Assembly (NCBI GenBank): GCA_019638595.1
Contig: JAHBTJ010000036.1
Coordinates: forward strand, 1-42,924
Direction of reading: 5' to 3'
Origin: Chitinophagaceae bacterium
GTDB lineage: Bacteria; Bacteroidota; Bacteroidia; Chitinophagales; Chitinophagaceae
Length of the DNA: 42,924 nt
Made by a program: the position numbers and the translations under genes. Within the stretch, counting starts at the first letter, position 1; each line of letters starts with the position of its first letter. This document shows, in pieces, positions 16,788 through 27,000 of the stretch. The notes below the pieces were generated by a model that ran no database searches, was not told where the DNA came from, and saw nothing but the letters and a program-made list of their open reading frames with translations.

Positions 16788-18878
16788 TCACGGACCAGAT
16801 ACGATCAGCACCATTTCCCATGGCGCGATTTTGGGTACTACAAACTTCCTGTATACCCCGTCTGAACCGGAGGCTTTTACTTTTACGGCTTCTCCGTTCA
16901 TATCATACAGCAGTGCGATATCGGAATCTGACCTGAGCATGACCGTTAGCTCCAGAGCCGGATCAAATGAACTGTTGGTAACTGCCATTGCTACCTTTCC
17001 TTTTCCTGTATTGCGTATCCAGCAGTTTGCTTTATGAAACGAAGCAATATAGCCCGGCAACCGGTCCCTGCCCAACCACCGGAATATATTCTTAATCTGA
17101 GCAGACTTGGATTGACTGCCCATATAACTCCACGGATAATATCCTGCTACGCATATCCTGCCGCCCAGAGTATTTTCAAATAATCCCATAGTTGCAGAAG
17201 CCTGTTTTTTTCCACTATAATCAACCAGGTAGGCCAGCGTTTCTGCTCCCGGCTGTACCGGACGTAGTCCGTACGCCGCTTCCCTATAGAAAGATTGACG
17301 GTTGTCCCGCTTACGACCGGCAAAAGACATATTGATCGAATGATGCGTGAATTGCTCAATCCGGTCTCTCATGCTGGTATCGCTCACTTCAAAACCTGTT
17401 AGTGCGCCGTAACCTAATTTATTAAGTTGTTCCAGCGCAGGCACATCCATATAAACAGCCCCGGACAAAAGCTTCCGGATAGCACTGTCATTCAGTGTGT
17501 AAATGTTATTCCCTGTAAGCATTGTTATAGTTGCGTTACCGTAGTTATAACAGGCAGGTATGCCTATATCGTATTGTTCGGGCCGTATTACGGGATTTGC
17601 ACTACCCGGCCAATCCTCCTGCAATCTCACCGTTATAAAACTACTCCGGTCCCAAACAACCGAAGCTCCGTCCAGGGGCTTGTCTCCGAGTTCCGCTACA
17701 AGACGATCCAAAAAAGGCCTCGTATTTTTCAATTTTTGAAGCAATGGCTCATATTCGTCCAACGGTTCATCATAAAATGACAATACATTGAAGGCCACCC
17801 CGGTACAACCGGCAGCAATATGCGACGCAGCCTCTAATGCAGTAATAGAAGCAGCTTTCTTAAGGCGCTGATAAGGAAAATTTTCAATCTCAGCCTGTAT
17901 TAGCGATACTTCCGGCGGAAGCATGGCAACCTGTCTTCCGATATCATGAGATTTGCCAGCCAGTTCAGCAGTTTGACCATCCTGATAATAACCGCCCCCC
18001 GGGCGCCACCACACTTTTGCTCTATTATTACCAGACAAGGTACGTGCCCACCTATCGAAATCGTATCCTTCGTAAAACCTGTCACCTGTCATAAATCCAA
18101 GTATCATATCCGGGGCCATGCTATGCACTTCTGATTCTATCAGCAGGAATAACCTGTTAATGGTATTCCGGTTATGGTTCAACCACGCCTCCCGCCAGCG
18201 TAGCTTATCTTTTTGATTACCGCTTGCAAATACTTTTGCTAACTGAGTCCTCGACCATTTCATTTGAGTTTCAGTTTCGAAAATTGACAGGCAGTTATCA
18301 CAAAAACAGGTAAAGCCTACAGGCATGTGCCCGGCTAAGCGAATATCATCATCAATCCAGATATAATCCGGGTTTGCCTGCACTGCGAAACGGTAAATGT
18401 TACGGATATATTCCCTGAACCTCCTGTCATTGGGGCAGTAAGAACCTCTCGACACCCTGCCACTGATATCTGTTACGTATGTATACTGCCCTTGCAGAGA
18501 ATGCTCAAGATTTTCCTCGTGATGTCCTATCGTACTCAAGATATTAATTCCGGTTTGATATCCGCGGGCACGGGTTTGTTCCATACGTTTTTTGAGCAAT
18601 GTCATCCTGTATGAAAAATCTTCGAGACTCAAAGGTGAATGTGTTGAAGAGGAAAAAAATGTGACCTGATCAGTTACTCCCTGATATTTATCCAGTAAAT
18701 TCAAAAGGTCTTCAAACCGCCGGTCCGACATCCATGCATCTGTACCAATGCGAAAGCTGATGCTGGACTTCTGCACAGCTCGTGATGTTTGAGCTATGCC
18801 TATGTTACTGTATATAAAAAGGCTTGCAATTATGCATACACTCGTGTAAAAAAACATTCCTGAACAATGCCTGCGCAT
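16788..18878 (-). CDS. Putative secreted TIM-barrel glycoside hydrolase, family unassigned
   Basis: A 696-residue protein with a signal peptide ending near SNIGIAQ. The N-terminal 380 residues look like a TIM barrel: YQTGINILSTIGHHEE, NPDYIWIDDDIRLAGH with a cluster of acidic residues, and CFCDNCLSIFE, a paired-Cys motif seen in GH42-like and hypothetical glycoside hydrolases. Then come SLIQAEIENFPYQ and a more Rossmann-like C-terminal region with a small beta domain. I recognise no named GH family with confidence. It is the last gene of the susC operon, 3 bp after the GH95-like gene. By location it should act on the same glycan, in the periplasm or at the surface. Confidence 0.55.
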   Translation of the reverse strand: MRRHCSGMFFYTSVCIIASLFIYSNIGIAQTSRAVQKSSISFRIGTDAWMSDRRFEDLLNLLDKYQGVTDQVTFFSSSTHSPLSLEDFSYRMTLLKKRMEQTRARGYQTGINILSTIGHHEENLEHSLQGQYTYVTDISGRVSRGSYCPNDRRFREYIRNIYRFAVQANPDYIWIDDDIRLAGHMPVGFTCFCDNCLSIFETETQMKWSRTQLAKVFASGNQKDKLRWREAWLNHNRNTINRLFLLIESEVHSMAPDMILGFMTGDRFYEGYDFDRWARTLSGNNRAKVWWRPGGGYYQDGQTAELAGKSHDIGRQVAMLPPEVSLIQAEIENFPYQRLKKAASITALEAASHIAAGCTGVAFNVLSFYDEPLDEYEPLLQKLKNTRPFLDRLVAELGDKPLDGASVVWDRSSFITVRLQEDWPGSANPVIRPEQYDIGIPACYNYGNATITMLTGNNIYTLNDSAIRKLLSGAVYMDVPALEQLNKLGYGALTGFEVSDTSMRDRIEQFTHHSINMSFAGRKRDNRQSFYREAAYGLRPVQPGAETLAYLVDYSGKKQASATMGLFENTLGGRICVAGYYPWSYMGSQSKSAQIKNIFRWLGRDRLPGYIASFHKANCWIRNTGKGKVAMAVTNSSFDPALELTVMLRSDSDIALLYDMNGEAVKVKASGSDGVYRKFVVPKIAPWEMVLIVSGP

Positions 18879-18881
18879 ACG

Positions 18882-21566
18882 CTAAAATTGTTTGGGTATT
18901 CCAATCTGCACTTTTCCCGAGGAATGAAACCTGGCTGCCTGACAGGGAAATGGATTTTCTTCTGTTACCTCCCAGTTGATCGTTTCATAAGCCACGGGCA
19001 GCAATAGCAGCCCATCCCCTTTTTTAATTGTGATCTCCAGCATTTCTTCCTCTCCCCTGATTTTTTCTTTCTTTTTCTCACTCCAGCCAAAAGCCCGGGT
19101 CCATGGGTTTTTTATCCGGCATTGTGTTCCCCAGAGACTTTTGACAAAAATCCAGGCAACAGTGCCGCTTTTTATTTCAGTGCTTATCATAAAACCACCC
19201 TCAGCATGCAGGGTACATCGTGCGTTCTGTTTTTCATGCGCAGCAGCGCCTACAACAATTACACCATTGCAACTTTGTACAACAGCTTCATTCATAGCTG
19301 CAGTCATTACACACATTGATTCCATAGACATATGCCTGAAGGGCCACATAGGAAGTGAAAACTTTTCTCTATCCTTAAAGCGCGTATCCGATACTTTATT
19401 GGTCCTGAAAAACATTTCTGCGTCCTTGTTGATCTCACCTTCTACTCCCCAATGTCCCCAACCATTGGGATAGATTTGCCAGCGGGCAGGGAAAACATCC
19501 AGTGTTTTTTGCAAGGCTTCTTTCATTCCCAGTCTTGCCATTACAACCGGTACCGGATCCCAGCCTGTTATGCCCGGGCCGTATAACAACATGGAACTGC
19601 GCATTACATCCATTAAAAATTTTTCTTCCTTTTCTTTGGCTACAGAAAGTTTACCCGATGGGAAAACAGGAGCGCTGGGAACAGAGGGAAATATGCCATC
19701 CAGTAATTTCATTCCAAAATACCTACCCTCGGGATGAGGGCTATATGTGTTTAGCAACCGGTTTTCTTTGATATCCCAGCCTGCGGCCACCACCTGGTCT
19801 GATGGAATTGCAGCACCCTTAAAAAAGCCATAGTCCAATTTTCTTTCTCCGGAAGAACGCTTTAATACATGAGAGGGTACCGAAACTACCGGAAGAGGTG
19901 AAAGGTGATTAATAATATCTTCCCAATGAGCAAGTTTAGGATGTTGCAAACCAGCTTCCTTAAACACATTGATTGCCGTGCGGAAAAGCACATCGGCGTA
20001 TACCAGTTCCGTAAGCCCGTCCCTGAGTAAAATCCATCCCTCATATCCGGAACCTTCGCGGGCATGATACTTCCCATCCGGTTCTTTTACCAACAACGAT
20101 TCATAAAATATGGCAGCTTCTGTAACAAAGGGCACTACCTTATCTTTTAAAAATTGTTTGTCGCCGGTATACCGGTAGTGCCTCCAGAAATCAAGTGCTA
20201 TTTCAGCAACAGGCGTATGGTTGTGGGATTCATTTGTTGAATTAAAGCCACGTCGTTCCGTTACATCAGCTATATACGCACCTGCCGATCTGAACAAACG
20301 TGCAGCATCGGCTTTGGCCTGCGGTAGCGAACGAAACCGGTAATTAAGATAGGGAACTGCCAGATCATGATGCCCTGCGGCTTGCAAAGGCCAATACAAC
20401 TGTTGCTGGTTCCAGTGAAAATAAAAATTCCAGTTTTGCACATCCCTGTTCCATGCCCACAATCCGTTGTTGAACCGTCCCGGATATTTACCACCCTGGC
20501 AGCACAAGCTATAATACATGGTCAGGTGCCAAAGATGGTTAAGATAGGCATCACCATAATCTAAAAAACTGCGCATCCATACATCTTTCCATTTTTTTAT
20601 GTGACGATCCCTCCGGGCATCCGGAGACAGCTGCTGAACCCCGTCCAGTAATAATGCTGCTGCCACCCTGCTATCATCAGCAACCGGAGAGGTAACTGCA
20701 ACGCCTATACGTAAATTAAGTTGCCTTCCTTTGGGAATTTCAATCACACCTCTCCGTGAATGCTCACGTATGTACCGGGTTCCTTCCGGCATTTCGGAAA
20801 GCACCCGTACGATCGTTGTGAAATTCAGATCGTTCAGCTGTTGTGTGATCATTAACCCTTCCTCATCTGCTGTAGTGGAAGTACCGGAAGTGCCAATAAA
20901 CGCATCTCCGTTGATTTGTGAATACCAGTGTGAATAGGTCCGGGATCCAAATCTTTCCAGTGCTATTTCAACCGGGCTGTCTTCCTCAAAATCTGTTTTC
21001 ATGTCTATAAATAATAAACCCGAATCTTTCTCTATAAAAAAATCCAGGTTGATTTTCCCAAAAGGTGAAGAAGCAGTCAACCCCGAACAAGCTTCAGCAA
21101 TGGAAAGCCTTGCAGAAAATTCAGTCAGAAAAAGAGTACTGAACAATGGATATTTGAAATCAATAATAAACCGTCCTGCATGCCGAAGTGTTGTGCTGAT
21201 ATCTTCCTGGTCTTTATTCCAATTGCCGAAAGAACCGAAAGAAGCGTCTTCCCATAAATCTGATTTGTTCAAAGCAATGATGATCTTTGACTCTTCACAC
21301 CATATCAACGCTGTAACCTCACCGTTACCCAGCGCGATTCCCTGTAAGGGATCTACCGGCGGACTTTCATACACAAGGTCATACTGTGAAATCCTGCCGG
21401 GCCATTGAATATACCACACTTCTTTTTGCAAATCAAAACAGGACTGAATGGAGTTTGATTTATTGTTGGGTATTGCGGCGGCCGATAAAATAGAAGGCAG
21501 CGGTATACCGGATGCTACCGCCGCCATCCCCATCAATCGAATAGCCCCTCTTCTTGAAGTTGTCAT
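18882..21566 (-). CDS. GH95-like (alpha/alpha)6-barrel protein with Tat-type signal
   Basis: An 894-residue protein. The start is the ATG at 21566, which gives MTTSRRGAIRLMGMAA, a twin-arginine export signal. A longer form from 21608 would need a TTG and would overlap the previous gene. The N-terminal part has PLQGIALGNGEVTALIW, like the GH95 beta-sandwich. The middle part carries LWAWNRDVQNWNFYFHWN and then YWP, corresponding to the GH95 catalytic-site helix. GH95 enzymes remove terminal alpha-1,2-L-fucose or L-galactose. At the usual Asn-x-Asn pair this protein seems to have His384-Trp-Asn386, so activity or specificity may differ. It is longer than usual (about 750-820). It starts 16 bp after the free propeller gene. 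Confidence 0.6.
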   Translation of the reverse strand: MTTSRRGAIRLMGMAAVASGIPLPSILSAAAIPNNKSNSIQSCFDLQKEVWYIQWPGRISQYDLVYESPPVDPLQGIALGNGEVTALIWCEESKIIIALNKSDLWEDASFGSFGNWNKDQEDISTTLRHAGRFIIDFKYPLFSTLFLTEFSARLSIAEACSGLTASSPFGKINLDFFIEKDSGLLFIDMKTDFEEDSPVEIALERFGSRTYSHWYSQINGDAFIGTSGTSTTADEEGLMITQQLNDLNFTTIVRVLSEMPEGTRYIREHSRRGVIEIPKGRQLNLRIGVAVTSPVADDSRVAAALLLDGVQQLSPDARRDRHIKKWKDVWMRSFLDYGDAYLNHLWHLTMYYSLCCQGGKYPGRFNNGLWAWNRDVQNWNFYFHWNQQQLYWPLQAAGHHDLAVPYLNYRFRSLPQAKADAARLFRSAGAYIADVTERRGFNSTNESHNHTPVAEIALDFWRHYRYTGDKQFLKDKVVPFVTEAAIFYESLLVKEPDGKYHAREGSGYEGWILLRDGLTELVYADVLFRTAINVFKEAGLQHPKLAHWEDIINHLSPLPVVSVPSHVLKRSSGERKLDYGFFKGAAIPSDQVVAAGWDIKENRLLNTYSPHPEGRYFGMKLLDGIFPSVPSAPVFPSGKLSVAKEKEEKFLMDVMRSSMLLYGPGITGWDPVPVVMARLGMKEALQKTLDVFPARWQIYPNGWGHWGVEGEINKDAEMFFRTNKVSDTRFKDREKFSLPMWPFRHMSMESMCVMTAAMNEAVVQSCNGVIVVGAAAHEKQNARCTLHAEGGFMISTEIKSGTVAWIFVKSLWGTQCRIKNPWTRAFGWSEKKKEKIRGEEEMLEITIKKGDGLLLLPVAYETINWEVTEENPFPCQAARFHSSGKVQIGIPKQF

Positions 21567-21582
21567 ATGGCTTTCACAAAAA

Positions 21583-22533
21583 TTAATGTACTGCTGAAAC
21601 CTGCTCAAATTTCGCAGATCCCGGAAAACAGGACTCGAAGAACAGTTTCATATCACCATCAAATAAAGCAACTCTTACCGTACCCCAGGTTTCCTGGTCG
21701 CCGGTGGCATAAAAAAGATACGTTTTTCCATCCACTTCAATCAGGTCAACATCAGAATTATTTTTTCCTTCTCCTTTTCCGGCTTCCAGTATAGGATTGA
21801 AAGGACTTAGCTCCCAGGTCTTCAGATCTTTTGATCTTGCCATGTAAGATATCCATCCGTTGTGTTCGGGAACAGGTGCATGCAAATAGATAACATAATA
21901 CCACGGGGCGAAATACCTGATTACCGGGCAGGCAGCGTACTCCTTTTTACGACCGGTAAACGCAAGTCCTTTTATCTTTTCCCAGTGCCTGAGATCGGTT
22001 GAGCGTGCAAACTTATAACAAAACTGTACCGGGTTATCCGACTCGTAGGCCATGATATAACCTTTGTCGTCTTTACATACTGAAGAATTAAAAAGGCGCT
22101 CCCCGCCTTCGGGTTGTATCGCAACAGCTTGTTTCCATGACTTCAGATCTGTACTATAAAAATGATTAATAGACGAGGAGTTCATGATCCGTCCAAAGTT
22201 TTTAAACTCCAAAGCATATACATGCAGCACACTGTCTTCAGAAAAAGCTGTTACAAAGGAATGTCCCTTCCCAAACCTGGTCACTTCATTTCCATTCTGC
22301 AGATCCTCAATATAGAGATAGGCGTCGTCTCCTTTCGCCTCCGCTCCACCTGGCCTGTAATTAGACACCAGCAACAAAACGGAGTCGAACCATACCGGTG
22401 TATTTTCCATGGGCGTACGGTCAGCCTGTGGAAAAGCAAATGGCAGTTTAGTGAGCCTGGGTGCAGTTTGGGCCTTTACACAATAGCCTGCACTCAAGGC
22501 AAACATTACCAATACATATCTTATCATGATCAT
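21583..22533 (-). CDS. Secreted single-domain beta-propeller (GH43/GH32-like)
   Basis: A 316-residue protein with a signal peptide ending near GYCVKAQ. The rest reads as a five-bladed propeller with blade motifs STDLKSWKQAV, RSTDLRHWEKI and RSKDLKTWELS, and NNSDVDLIEVDGKTYLFYATGD near the end. It resembles the N-terminal half of the GH29 fusion protein, including a NxSDV segment, so the two are probably paralogous. Family members hydrolyse or bind plant and host glycans; the catalytic Asp/Glu set could not be assigned by eye. It lies 14 bp after susD and 16 bp before the GH95-like gene. It is probably periplasmic or surface-exposed. Confidence 0.6.
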   Translation of the reverse strand: MIMIRYVLVMFALSAGYCVKAQTAPRLTKLPFAFPQADRTPMENTPVWFDSVLLLVSNYRPGGAEAKGDDAYLYIEDLQNGNEVTRFGKGHSFVTAFSEDSVLHVYALEFKNFGRIMNSSSINHFYSTDLKSWKQAVAIQPEGGERLFNSSVCKDDKGYIMAYESDNPVQFCYKFARSTDLRHWEKIKGLAFTGRKKEYAACPVIRYFAPWYYVIYLHAPVPEHNGWISYMARSKDLKTWELSPFNPILEAGKGEGKNNSDVDLIEVDGKTYLFYATGDQETWGTVRVALFDGDMKLFFESCFPGSAKFEQVSAVH

Positions 22534-22547
22534 GAACTTTCAATGGC

Positions 22548-24050
22548 TCAATATCCATCATTCTGCTTTAACTCAGGGTTGTTATCCAACTCAGCCTGCG
22601 GAAACGGGAACTTGTAATGCTTTTGTTCAAATACCAGGTGAACTCCTCCCGGATTTACGATAGTGGGCAATTTAGTATGTGCAATGCCCCAGCGCTTGAT
22701 ATCAAAATAGCGATGTCCTTCAAGCGCAAGTTCTACTCTTCGTTCATGCCTTATAAATTCCCGGAGCTTTTCTTTCGTATTATATTTTGCCCGATCTACC
22801 GGAGGCATATTTACGCCGGGCCTTGAACGAATTTCGTCGAGTGCATCATAAATGCCTGCATCGGGGCCAGTGTCTTCGTTCTTAGCTTCCGCATACATTA
22901 GCAGCACATCTGCATAACGGATGGAAACCATATCCTGGTCAGAATCAGTTTTGGCATAACTGAAAGGCGCATGTGAAAAATCGGCATACTTTCTCATTAC
23001 ATAACCAGTCTGTCCCGGATGCTGCGGTTCCGGCCAGGCTTCTTCGGCTACACGGCGCATATTCAAAACCAATCTGGGGTCTCTGTTAGCGAAAGGCGTC
23101 GTCGGGTTGTATAGCGGGGACTCTGATATACTCAGTCCGTCAGTACACTCAAATTCATCTACCAAATCCTGGTAAGGATTAATACAACCATACCAGCCAA
23201 TTTGAACGTCCATGCTTTCGGTAAAAGCAGTGGGATTGGTAGGTCCAAGGTATTGTGTAGAAAAAATGATCTCGGGATTACCGCCCTGTGTTGCCGTTAA
23301 GAATATTCCCAGGTAATTATCCGCGATCGAAAACTTACCCGACTGTATTGTTTGAAGCGCATACGAAGCGGCTTCCGGCCATTTTTGCTCGTATAAAAGT
23401 ACTCTTGATTTAAAAGCAGTAGCACTGCCTTTAACCGCATGCCCCGCATAAGCCACCTCGGGCAGCGAACCGATCGCTGCATCAATATCTTCGTGAATAA
23501 ATGCCAGCACTTCTGCTTTGGAGCTCTTTGCGATCTTTGCTGCGTCCGCACTTTCAGGAGTCTCCCGGTAAAGGATCACATCTCCAAAAAAATCTACCAG
23601 GTCAAAATACATCATCGCTCTTAAAAATCTGACTTCTCCCTTGTATACTGCTATCTTATCTGCTTCTATCGGAACCTTATCAACATTTTCCAGGAAGTAG
23701 TTACAATTAGCTATTCCCCGGTAAGGTGTATAATAAGCCATATTCACGGCTCCTCCTGAAGTTGGACTGGTCACCCCTATCGTCATAGCCGGCATATTAA
23801 AATATCCCCATTCTGCGAATGCATTATCAGAAAGACAATCCAGCCATACCCGGCGGTAGCTTAAAAAATCGGACTGTAATTGCCTGTAACACCCGGCTAA
23901 GGCCATTTTAACGTCGTCTTCGGTTTGCCAGAAAGTGCCACTTGATATCTGATCCAAAGGATTGCGATCCAGGAAGCTCTTTTTGCAAGCCGTAAAGGAG
24001 ACCAGCAACGCAATCGCTATTATCATCCGCATCCTATATAAAAGTTTCAT
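22548..24050 (-). CDS. SusD/RagB family glycan-binding lipoprotein
   Basis: A 500-residue protein with a lipoprotein signal and lipobox SFTAC (Cys22), then KKSFLDRNPLDQISSGTFW, the standard SusD N-terminus. TPR-rich helices follow, with AYMTPYRGIANCNYF-type and VRFLRAMMYFDLVDFFG segments. The C-terminal SusD signature is GHRYFDIKRWG. SusD sits on the cell surface, captures oligosaccharide and lids the SusC barrel. It starts 19 bp after susC, so the two are co-transcribed and form one uptake complex. Downstream hydrolases suggest a fucosylated ligand. Confidence 0.95.
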   Translation of the reverse strand: MKLLYRMRMIIAIALLVSFTACKKSFLDRNPLDQISSGTFWQTEDDVKMALAGCYRQLQSDFLSYRRVWLDCLSDNAFAEWGYFNMPAMTIGVTSPTSGGAVNMAYYTPYRGIANCNYFLENVDKVPIEADKIAVYKGEVRFLRAMMYFDLVDFFGDVILYRETPESADAAKIAKSSKAEVLAFIHEDIDAAIGSLPEVAYAGHAVKGSATAFKSRVLLYEQKWPEAASYALQTIQSGKFSIADNYLGIFLTATQGGNPEIIFSTQYLGPTNPTAFTESMDVQIGWYGCINPYQDLVDEFECTDGLSISESPLYNPTTPFANRDPRLVLNMRRVAEEAWPEPQHPGQTGYVMRKYADFSHAPFSYAKTDSDQDMVSIRYADVLLMYAEAKNEDTGPDAGIYDALDEIRSRPGVNMPPVDRAKYNTKEKLREFIRHERRVELALEGHRYFDIKRWGIAHTKLPTIVNPGGVHLVFEQKHYKFPFPQAELDNNPELKQNDGY

Positions 24051-24069
24051 ACTTTACTTTTTAAAAGAT

Positions 24070-27000
24070 TTAGAATTTAACATCAATACCAAAATTCAAA
24101 ATGCGAACCTGCGGGAACTGAGCATACCGCCCCCAACCGCCGATCGTACTACCTGTTCTGGACAATGTTTCAGGATCCGCTCCTTCAAATTTGGTAAAGG
24201 TGAGCAGGTTATCTCCGGAAACATATACAGTGACGCCTTTTGACCATATCTTATCCGTTACACGCTTAGGCAATGTATAAGACAGGTTTACATTTTTCAA
24301 ACGCAGGTAGGAAGCATCCTGCAGATAATAGGTAGATGGATAAGCCGATACTCCTCCATAGGTCCACGACTCGTATATAGCGGGAACAGTATTGCTGGGA
24401 TTGGTAGGGCTCCATGCATCCCTGAACTTTGTAGTGGGTGGAGTACCCTGGATAAAAGGATCAATCCCCCATCCGTTCAGCGGCATTTTGTTACCTTTCG
24501 TACCCTGGAAAAAAGCACTAAGCGCAAACCCTTTCCAGGAGGCATTCACTCCGAAGGAATACGTAAAATCGGGGAATATTCCCTTGATCGTTTTGCGATC
24601 CTCTGCATTTACAACACCATCTCCATTCTGATCTTTTATTTTCAGATCACCGGGACTTGGAGGAAAAAACGGTTGTTCGGGAGATTTATCAATATCATCC
24701 TGGCTTTGAAAAATCCCAATCCACTCATACATGTAATAAGATCCATAAGGTAACCCTACTTCATTCACTCCTTTAGTGGGTACTCTTATTTTCAGCAGCT
24801 TATTTTTAAATGTGCTGAACAAAACATAAGCGCCATAATTGAAATCACCGACCTGGTTGTTGTGACGTAACTGGACTTCCCAACCTATATTTTGCAGCTT
24901 CCCGTCATTAGTAACCGGGCCACTTAATCCAAGACTTCCGGGAACAGGCTGAGAAGTAAGAATGTCAAATGTATTTTTCTTAAACCAATCAAGGGTGAGC
25001 CCAAACAAGCCCCTTGCTACTTCCAGGTCCATTCCAACATTAACTACCCGCGTAGACTCCCATTTAATATTCTTGTCTGTTAAGCGCGTTACAACAGTTG
25101 CCGCCTGCAAGGCAGATCCGTAAGGATATTCAGAAAGTGTGAGAATATCCTGGTAAGGATATAACCCGATCTCCTGGTTACCCAGTGTACCCCAGGAAGC
25201 ACGGATCTTCAAATCATCCAGCCACTTCACATTATCCTGAACAAATGATTCTCTTGAGATCCTCCATCCGGCTGAAACCGAAGGGAATGCACCCCAACGG
25301 TTATTACTGGCAATCCGGGAACTTCCATCATAACGTAAATTTCCTTCCAGCAAATATTTTCCATTGAAGTCGTAGTTAATTCGTCCAAAATAGGACCGTA
25401 ATGCCCACTCGGTAGCCGTACCCGAAAGACTCTGGCCTGTAGGAGACCCCGCATTGATCTCTGCCAAAGAGGGTGTAGGGAAAGTAAGCCGTCCTCCCTG
25501 CAAAAATTGAGTTTTGAATGACTGCTGCTCGTAACCTGCCAATACCTTCAGGTTGTGGTATTTTTCTAAAACGGTTTCGTAGTTAAGCGTAGAAAATACA
25601 GAAGGAAGTACATTTTGGGAATAGCGATCGGTTACACCGCCGCTTTTCCCGCCATCGTCAATATAAGGATAATCCGTAGCGCCCTCCGGCTTGAGATAAG
25701 CATATTGGTTTACTACCTGCTGATGGCTCTTATATGTTTCTCCATTATAGTTAAATCCTCCTTTTACCTGCCAAACCAATCCCTTCAGCAGTTGTACATC
25801 TATGTAGCCCTGTGCATTTATGCCATGCAAATTGGTGTGCTGATAATTGCCGGGATGTAAATCTGTTTCGGGATTTCTGTTATGTCCTTCGTTTGCATAT
25901 GCATAACGCGCTATACGTCCGCTGCCATCGGGAAGAAAAGGCATAAAATTAGGTGAGCCCTGGTATACCAGCAGAACAACATCACTGTTCACATTCCTCG
26001 GCTCTGCAATTCTTTTTTTCACCATATTAATAACAGTACCCACTTTCACCCTTTTGTTTACCAGGGAATTTATGTTGATAATGGCATTGTATCTTTTATA
26101 GTTAAATACTGGCAATACACCGTCCTGGTCGAGATATCCGAGAGATATGCTGTAGTTGGTGCGCTCGTTACCTCCTGAAAACCGCAGGTTGTGATTAATA
26201 ACCGTAGCAGGATTGAAATAGTGATCTGTCCAGTTGAAATTAGGATACTGAACAGGATCAGAAGGATTTTTGTATGCATCAATCTGCTCCTGCGTGTACA
26301 GGGGCGGTAAACCCACCCTTTCTTTCGCCGCATTGTACATTGTCATATATTCTACAGAATTGTATATAAAGTCTGGTAACCTCGTAGCAGTATGTGAACC
26401 GATATCCACACGATATTCCAACAGCGGAGCACCTTGTCTGCCGCGTTTGGTGGTCACCAGTATCACTCCGTTAGCAGCACGGGAACCATAGATAGCAGCC
26501 GAAGCGGCGTCTTTTAATACGGACACACTTTCAATATCATTTGGATTCAGGTTAGTGATCGATCCTATCAAGCCATCTACCAACACAAGCGGATTGGATG
26601 ATGCGCCAAACGAGCCCAATCCTCTTATCTGGAATTGCGGGTCGTCGCGCCCCGGAGAAGCAGTAGGTTGAATCACCTGCAATCCGGTAACCCTTCCCTG
26701 TAAAAGATTCGCGGCGTTGGTAGCCGGCCGTTCCACGAGTGTACTTCCTCCTACCGTAGCTACTGAGCCTGTAAGGTTGATTTTTTTCTGTGTTCCATAA
26801 CCTACCACCACCACATCAGACAAAGTACCCTGCTCCTGTTTAAGCTCAACAATCATAATGCCTGAAGCCGGTACCTGCCGTTCCAAAGTTTGCATCCCTA
26901 TGTAGCTAAACACCAGCACCGCACTGCTACCGGGAACATTTATACTAAATGACCCGGTTGCATCTGTAGTAGTATAAGTAGTTTGCCCCTTAACCTGCAC

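Noticed and set aside
21567-21608. A longer start of the GH95-like protein at 21608
   Set aside because: It needs a TTG codon and overlaps the previous gene; the ATG at 21566 gives a clean twin-arginine signal.
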